The notes under the pieces: model-generated
The model's database searches: none
What the model saw: the letters and a program-made list of their open reading frames with translations, nothing else
What the model was told of the DNA's origin: nothing
Source: Tamarix chinensis
Taxonomy: Eukaryota; Streptophyta; Magnoliopsida; Caryophyllales; Tamaricaceae
Length of the DNA: 64,000 bases
Assembly: GCA_030549775.1 (NCBI GenBank)
Contig: CM060174.1
Location: 54,376,707 to 54,440,706 of the forward strand
Reading direction: 5' to 3'
In this document: one piece after another, positions 57,731 to 64,000 of the stretch
How positions within the stretch are numbered: the stretch's first letter is position 1
How the letters are laid out: each line of letters starts with the position of its first letter
Made by a program: the position numbers and the translations under genes

Positions 57731-58864
57731 AGGATGTTCACCAAGTGAGAAGTTGTCATGGGTTAGCTATAGCAAGATATTTTGGTACTCAAAAGTCATT
57801 AGAAATATCACAAGAGAATTATATTGGTCGTGCATGATTAAAAGTGTACAACTTATAATAAACGGATGTGCTACTTGTAAAAAGAGTAAAAGTCTTTTTT
57901 CACAAAGGTTTATATACACCATTACCTGTTCTTAATCAACCATGAGAAGGAGTTAGTATGAACTTTATCTTAGAGTTGACTAGAACAAAAAAGAGGTAAG
58001 GATTTTATTATGGTTGTGATAGATAGGTTTCTAAAATGGCTCATTTTATTTCATCTAATAAAACTGATGATGCTACACATGTTTTTTATTTGTATTTCAA
58101 AGAGATTATGAAACTTCATGGCAGCTCTAAAAGTATTATTTCGGATAGAGAAGTCAAGTTTCTTAGTTAATTTTGGAAGACATTATGGCACATGTAAGGA
58201 ACTAAGTTATTATTTAGTACTTCATATCATTCACAAACCAATGGACAAACTGAAGTTACAAATCGTACTCTTGGCACTTTGTTAAGTGGTTTGGTAAGTA
58301 AAAGTACTAAAGATTGGGGTATTAAGTTAGCTCATACAAAAGTTTGCTTACAATCGAAGTCCTTCAAGTACTACTCGCTCAAGTACATTCGAGATTATGT
58401 ATGGAATGAATCCATACATGCCGAGTGGTATGGTACCTTGAAAAAAGATGAGTTTAAAAATTATGAAGCCAAGGAACGAATTGAATTCTTCAAAAGCTTC
58501 ATAAACCAATCAAGTGAAACATAGAATAAGCCAACGAAAGGTATTAAAAGCAAGCTAATAAACATCGCACTCCACAGTTATTTTCTCCTAATGATTTAGT
58601 TTGATTACATTTACAAAAAGAAAGATTTTCTAATCTAAGAAAACATAAACTAATGCCAAGAGTCAATGGACCATTCAAAATTGTTAGAAAATTTGGAGAA
58701 AGTGCTTATAAATTTGAACTTCCAGAATCTTATGGCAGTGTTTCAAGGACATTTAATATTAGTGATTTGTCTCTTTGTTACAGTGATGTCAATTTGAGGA
58801 CAAATTCTTCTCAAGTTGAGGAGAATGATGTAGGAGCATTTGTGGATTCTCATAATAATTAAGA
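57731..58864 (+). pseudogene. Integrase of Reina-like element
   Basis: Begins DVHQVRSCHGLAIARYFGTQ (HHCC), then SLEILQENYIGRA and INGCATCKKSKSLF. The core has decayed first Asp context near 57960-58020, then SDREVKFLS (second acidic region), then HSQTNGQTEVTNRTL with the Glu. Next come KSTKDWGIKLAHTKV and MPRVNGPFKIVRKFGESAYK, followed by FELPESYGSVSRTFNISDLS and VNLRTNSSQVEENDVGAF. Frameshifts and stops interrupt it. It shows no classical chromodomain tail. Confidence 0.85.
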
Positions 58865-58866
58865 TT

Positions 58867-59295
58867 TGGCACTCTTAGTAATGGAGCCTATTACAATATG
58901 TGTTTTTAATGATAATATGACTATAACTAACCATAACAAGTGTATTTTTGAGTAAGTCATGCAGGTATGTAACATATTTACAAGGAGAAGATATACACTT
59001 CAAGATGTCAACACATTTAAGCTTTTTTATGTTACAAGTTATCACAAGTCAAAGGAGTTATTATGCATGGAAGTCAAACTTACAAGTTAAAGAAGACCTA
59101 GTTATCATTCTCATGTAAATTAGGGCTTTTGTTAGTTATTTCCCTATAATAAGTAGCTACGTTTGTTTATAATAATTTTTCATTTGATTCATATACTATA
59201 TAGGTTAGTAATATGTTGTTATAACTAGTTAGTGTGCTAGTTAGTCATGTGTGCATTACCTTGGCTACCTTAGTGTGCTACTTAACAAAGTATAG

Positions 59296-59346
<51 letters not shown>

Positions 59347-59680
59347 CATGTGTCAACACTCTTGTAACATAAGTTGCAAGTCGAAATTGAAATCAAATAA
59401 CAAGTATACTACTTGGTTATCTTTTCTCTATTTGAGTGAAAGTTTCTACCTAAGACTACTTGAAGTAATCTTAGCTAGAGTAATTTGAAGTTGTTCTTGG
59501 AGAAACATTCAAAGCTATCATCTTGTTGAATTCTTGTTGAATCTTATTTGAAGATTCATAGCATTCTTTAAATCTTGATTGAATCTTGCTTGAAGATTTT
59601 CATTCTTCTTCTTCAATCTCAACCCACCGAATCATCTACTTCTTCTAACCTTTGAACCTTCATTCCTCTTAAAAAGATTC
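58867..59680 (+). mobile_element. 3' LTR of Reina-like element
   Basis: Starts TGGCACTCTTAG and aligns with the reverse complement of 22053-22750 (for example GGTATGTAACATATTTACA, CAAGTCAAAGGAGTTATTAT). It contains a TA microsatellite absent from the other copies. The right edge, near 59680, is uncertain because the end is decayed. Confidence 0.75.
59297..59340. repeat. (TA)22 microsatellite
   Basis: A pure TA run in the Reina-like LTR. Overlapping Tyr/Ile repeats in an open frame are an artefact of it. Confidence 0.95.
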
Positions 59681-61486
59681 ACCCCAATCGATTATGGTAG
59701 GTAAAGGGTGAGTCTACTCTAGAAATCCAAACTTAAGGAATTTAAAACCTTTGCCTAACTAATTAAAGATAAATCATTGAGCATCAAGTTCTTTGTTGTT
59801 CTCCATTCCAGGGTCTTCCCCCCCTTTATGTTGAGTCCGTCCTTCCCCATAAGCATGATCCTCAAAATCCACACTAGTGAAGACTACTCTAAAGAGGTGA
59901 TTACTAACTTATTTCTTTCTTCTCATATTGCTAGCTCATCTAGGGATACTACTAACAGTATCCTAATTGTTCTTGATTTATCTACTTCAACACTAATCAC
60001 CTAAGTCAAGAGAGTTTTATGAGAGCAAGAGAAGTGAGACACTAGAGATAGACACTAGGACAAGTGACAATGAGTTTGACATTATTACTTCTTCAAAGGA
60101 CACCATCATGGGCTCATGAATGAACATGATGATGAGGAATCTATGGACATTGTTGCTAGTCATGATAGGAACAATAGTGTATTCTAGTTGAACCCACCAA
60201 CCAAGTGTCCAAATACATTGATTCTATCTCTATTACACCTAGGTTCACTTTCCATCGTGAATTTTGTCCGACTCACCTCCCTCATTGAAGTTGAGGTATT
60301 TCCCTTGTCCCCTCATGTACTACATTATAGGTCTTCAAGACTCCTTAACTATGAGAGTTTATATCTATTTTGATCGAATCCTTGAAGATAGATCGATTAA
60401 AATAGTAGAGGACGTAGAAAACAAAAGTAGGCTTTTAGGTGACCTTCGAGACATACATCCCTTGCTTACACATTATATGTCACATCTAGAGCCACCTTTT
60501 ACTCAATCTACACATGTTATGACATTTGTAGGACATAGAAGTTCCCATAGGCCATTTATGTATGCTTTTCATAAGATTCTAGGGTTTGTCTCTTTTATCG
60601 TATAAAGTGCCACTTTATGTGATTACACTAAAGCATCTGATAAGTTAAAGGAGGACTTGACCTATCTTATCGCTTCATTGATTCTATTGTGTCATATCCA
60701 TATATGCACTTTGATGAGAATCATTTGATAGCATTTAACAAACTATTACAAACATTGACCCTTCTTTTTGAGAACAAAGGGAGTGAAGCAACTGATATTC
60801 TACTCCTTTTGTCTCACAATAGAGGGCATTTAAGGTTTTAGCACACATATTTAGAAATGAAAAAAATTATCACCTTTCAAACATTAATTTACTAATATAT
60901 CCTTACATTAAATGACGACCTCTATCTAATACTCTAACTTAATTATTAATTACTAAAGAGAATAGCAAGGCAAAAGTGGCAATGCAGCATGTAATGTTTA
61001 TACTTTTTGTAAAATGACTTATATAGTAAAACAAATTTGAAAATAACTATAGATCTTTTATTGTGAAATGGAGAAAGTATTTGCCTTATACACAGAGCAT
61101 TTAACGGGGTACATTTGTTCCTTCCTTTAATATCTTCATTCATTTTTCTTTCATTCTTTACACTAGCCATACTTACAATAAGGTAATTCCATAACTCGGG
61201 TAGAGAGGTTAGGGAAATCTTTTTCCTTTTTTAATTTTTATATTTTAGGTCATTTATTTTCTTTTTGGTAGAGGGGGAAAAAAAGGGGGGGCATATGTAA
61301 TATTGCTAATTGAAATGATATGGAACTAAGGAATCAATGACATAAGAACAAAATATAAAGGATGTAATGGAATAAAATATATGCCAATATACAAATACAT
61401 CGCTCACACATTATGTTTCAATCTATCGAACAAGAAATGTTCAATATGTCATGCCGAAATGAAAGCAAATGCACATTAGACGATAC
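59681..61486. other. Unassigned stretch with short open frames
   Basis: Open frames at 60188-60373 and 60264-60605 show no domain I recognise. The reading FDRILEDRSIKIVEDVENKS, then LGDLRDIHPLLTHYMSHLEP might be a remnant of a retroelement protein. A 5-6 base poly(G) and purine-rich tract lies near 61273-61290. Confidence 0.3.
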
Positions 61487-61673
61487 TAGAGCTATAAATG
61501 AGCCGAACACCCCAGGCTCAAGCTCGACTCACGCTAAATCGAACTTTTTCGAGCTTGAGCTCAATTTTTTTAATAAACGAGCCTAAAAGTGAGACTCGGG
61601 CTGGAGTCAAGTCGAGCTTTTAATGATTTGAATCGAACATTTTACAAGCCAACTCAACTCATTTATAGCCCTA
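61487..61673. mobile_element. hAT-like MITE, GAGCC family, copy 3 (short)
   Basis: Ends TAGAGCTATAAATGAGCC and CTCATTTATAGCCCTA. Flanks GACGATAC and GCCAATAT agree at 5 of 8 positions. The interior has GAGCTTGAGCTC phrases. It is about 130 bp shorter than copy 2. Confidence 0.65.
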
Positions 61674-63019
61674 GCCAATATCATACATTTAAGCCATAAT
61701 TTTTGGATCTTTACTAATAATTTATTGATACTGCTGATGTGTGACTATATTTGCAACGCCCATATTGATTGTTAAAAGAAAAGGAAAAAATATTTTGCAA
61801 CAATCATGTCATATAAATTTTATATAGCGATACCCTAATACTACAACACCACGATCATAACCATGACTGTAGCTTTATTACCTGGTATAGCACCTCTTAG
61901 TGTTTAGCACTTATGATAGATTTGTGATGCCTTAACTTGTCTAAAGTGACTTCTTTAAGTTGTTGAAACAATAAAAGATGGAAACAAAATGAAGAAAAAT
62001 GGGGAAAATACATTTATTGAGCAATGCTTCAATACTCTTAGAGTGGTTTAGTATTGATGCTAAGTTCTCATATTGGTAACGGACTCATTGCAACCAAAGA
62101 GTAAAAGCATCCAAAGTATATTAAGGATGGCGATATGCTGAGCAACTTGGTCTTGTGCCACCGAAACACATATCACATCAAAAGATATATCAAATCTTAA
62201 GACCTACTATTACACAAGTAAACAAATAGAATGAAGGATTAGTGCTTGAAAATTAAGAGGAAGTGTATAGAAGCAAATGAAAGTTCAAATCAATCATACT
62301 TGAGTTCAAGATACTAAGATGTGGTATAGATTGTAGAAAGCACAAAGGTACATATGAACTTAGCCAAAATAAAGTGAAGTGTGAAAGCAAAAGGCCTAAG
62401 GTCCAATTATGAAAGGATGTAGTCTAACTAGATAGTCTAAACCATCAATCACTAATGTCTAATTCATAATATTGAGTTGTCAAGGGAGGACTGGAGTTGC
62501 TTGTATAACATTTTTCCAGCTTGAGACATGATTTTATTTTCTATTTCTTTTAATGGTTTGCATGTATATTGCATTGATTTTATGGGTAGATCATCTGTAA
62601 GCTCTTAACAAACATAATCATCCACTAGTGGTTAACTGGAGAGCGGAGTTCTAATATCCACAAAAGACTTTTCTTATTTTTTCAAGGTGAAATCTAGGTA
62701 TGAGGCATGCACTTAAATAGCGGTTCCACTATAGCGTAGCGGCTACTATTTATAGCGGAACCACTATTTAGCGGTTGTTGGGTTAACACCAATGCAAAAT
62801 TATCAATACTCTATGTTTTAAAATTTTACATTTACTAGTCGGTAAATTGCCTATAAATCAACATCACCGATAAATCAAGATAAATTGTTGATCGGCAATT
62901 TATTAAAAAATTCTTAAATCTATTGAAAAAATATAATTTTTTATTATTCATGTACTACATATAACAAGTTACTATTGAACATTAATAAAGTATAGTTATT
63001 CGTTACCTTTACAAATCCT
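61674..63019. other. Unassigned stretch with TAGCGG phrase block
   Basis: No gene seen. 62717-62778 consists of TAGCGG/CCGCTA and GGTTCC/GGAACC phrases that can pair with each other (TAGCGGTTCCACTATAGCG, TATAGCGGAACCACTATTTA). A run similar in style to the CGATAT MITE follows at 62830-62900 (GTCGGTAAATTGCC, GATCGGCAATTT). Confidence 0.4.
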
Positions 63020-63312
63020 ACTAAATAAAACTGCAGTCGATATTGTGACCATGGTTGCAGAATCAGGTTGTTGCAAACGGTATTTTATACATTGTGATTT
63101 TTGCAACATTTTTTTTTACAACAAAATTCAGTAATTATCGACAAATAGTGTAAAAATTAGTAAAATATCAGCAAATATTAGCGATAACGGATATATCACC
63201 GATAAATACATAAAATTCTAATATTGTCGCATATCACCAATTTTGCATATCGGCTGACCTAAAATCGATAAATGTCTGCCTATATTACATATCAGGACTA
63301 ATATTTAATTTT
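63020..63312. mobile_element. hAT-like MITE with CGATAT motifs, copy 2, decayed
   Basis: Aligns with 47311-47629: TAAATAAAACTGCAGTCGAT, GGTATTTTATACATTGTG, CATATCGGCTGACCTAAAAT, GGACTAATATTTAATTTTAT. Most CG pairs of copy 1 are TG or CA here. It ends next to a putative primer site. No target duplication was found. Confidence 0.65.
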
Positions 63313-63322
63313 ATGATATCAA
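63311..63322 (+). other. Possible decayed primer binding site
   Basis: TGATATCAAAGC, 10 of 12 matches to TGGTATCAGAGC, about 220 bases before a gag gene on the same strand. Confidence 0.4.
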
Positions 63323-63541
63323 AGCTTTAATTGGATTGCCATAATCCCCTGCGAAAAGGTAACATAAAAAAATAAATAAAATTAAAATTAAAAAAACATT
63401 GATTTTTCTTCTAAAACTCAACTTCATGTATCAAGACTCTTCTAATATTGAATCAAAATTTCATCTAGAATCCTCCATGCTGAAGTATTTTTCGTCCCAC
63501 ATGTAAGGGAAAGGCACAATTTTGGATTGGCTAGTATAGCC

Positions 63542-64000
63542 ATGTCAAAAACGCACCAAAATATGGAAAAGGATAAAATGGATTTATTGGTGGCTCAAAT
63601 TCAATATCTCACTCAAGTAATTGCTAGACAAGAGGAAAGGCATAAACAACATTTGTCTAGAATTGAATGGGGGCTCTCTAATCATGTAGATACATGTAAC
63701 TAAGAGGGAGTAGATGGGAGAAGAAGGCCACATTGCAAAGGGTCATACACGCCACCACATGGAGCCAACCAAATTGATGAGGATGATGAGGAGAAAATTG
63801 GTAACAATTGGAAACATGTGTCAAGTGCCAAAAAACCCTATGATGATGTAGAGAAAGGACTTCGATTTGATCTCCTCGAGTTTGAAGGCAATATGAATCC
63901 CAAAACCTACTTAGAATGGCAACAAACAATGGAGGTGATTTTTTAGTTCAAAGAGCTAGATGATGAGAGAACATGCAAGATGGCTATTTTGAAAATCAAG
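63542..64000 (+). pseudogene. Ty3/gypsy gag N-terminus, runs off window
   Basis: 153 codons from ATG 63542 to the window edge, in one frame with only two stops (TAA at 63692 and TAG at 63944). The reading MSKTHQNMEKDKMDLLVAQI, then QYLTQVIARQEERHKQHLSR is the coiled-coil-like N-terminus. RFDLLEFEGNMNPKTYLEWQ, then ELDDERTCKMAILKIK is the start of the retrotransposon-gag domain (D.P.F.G...P..YL.W). Both stops could be single transitions. The element continues to the right of the window. Confidence 0.8.

Larger units (their letters stand above)
55737..59680 (+). mobile_element. Reina-like element, plus strand, 5' truncated
   Basis: Same family as 11662-22750, in the opposite orientation. It starts inside gag and runs through protease, RT, integrase and a 3' LTR. 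The 5' LTR and most of gag are missing, and the RNase H region is replaced by a MITE. The coding sequence is better kept than in the minus-strand copy. Confidence 0.8.

Noticed and set aside
60188..60605. Two overlapping frames considered as a gene
   Set aside because: No domain recognised, no intact continuation, surrounded by decayed repeats. Left as unassigned.

Overview
This is nuclear DNA from a flowering plant, and almost all of it is nested, decayed transposable elements. The evidence is LTR retrotransposons primed by plant initiator-Met tRNA (binding sites close to TGGTATCAGAGC), chromovirus-type Ty3/gypsy lineages, SIRE-type Copia pieces, L1-type LINE pieces and hAT-like MITEs. One terminal exon belongs to a conserved eukaryotic gene, the NatC acetyltransferase NAA30/MAK3. 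The window is AT-rich, and the element genes carry many stops and frameshifts. Many changes are C-to-T or G-to-A transitions, as expected from old methylated heterochromatin. The species cannot be named from sequence alone. I found no bacterial-type system, CRISPR array, rRNA or tRNA gene.

Left part (1-23 kb). A plus-strand Tekay/Del-like element (element A) has its 5' LTR at 1-2011, then a primer site, gag, protease and the start of RT. It is split by a 4.6-kb solo LTR (3751-8367, duplication AGGAT) and truncated at 8943. An unassigned AT-rich block follows (8944-11661). Next is a minus-strand Reina-like chromovirus with two LTRs (11662-22750). It was hit by a family-A solo LTR (11882-15367, duplication ATTAC), a 5'-truncated LINE (about 15845-16611) and a 381-bp retroposon (20456-20836).

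Middle (23-43 kb). A Copia fragment is followed by a SIRE-like LTR split by a second giant solo LTR (24675-28192, CTTAT). Then comes a minus-strand composite of two family-A elements sharing a single LTR (33617-36854): gag lies on one side and gag end-protease-RT-RNase H-integrase on the other. A third giant solo LTR (28769-32657, ACATG) interrupts the gag. An env-like remnant and a SIRE-like LTR follow (about 40.9-44.6 kb).

Gene region (44.6-55.7 kb). The last exon of NAA30 is on the minus strand (46367-46543). A complete-length but inactive chromovirus with a chromodomain (46669-53623) lies immediately upstream, inside the preceding intron. A hAT-like MITE with an 8-bp duplication sits inside that chromovirus.

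Right part (55.7-64 kb). A plus-strand Reina-like element lacks its 5' end, and its RNase H region is replaced by a hAT-like MITE. Unassigned sequence and more MITE copies follow. The window ends inside the gag gene of another gypsy element (63542-64000).

The most interesting signals are four. Arrays of a palindromic double-CCAAT motif occur in LTRs of two unrelated retrotransposon superfamilies. Three giant solo LTRs share an architecture but carry different internal tandem repeats. A housekeeping-gene intron is invaded by retroelements. A MITE sits exactly at a domain-sized deletion.
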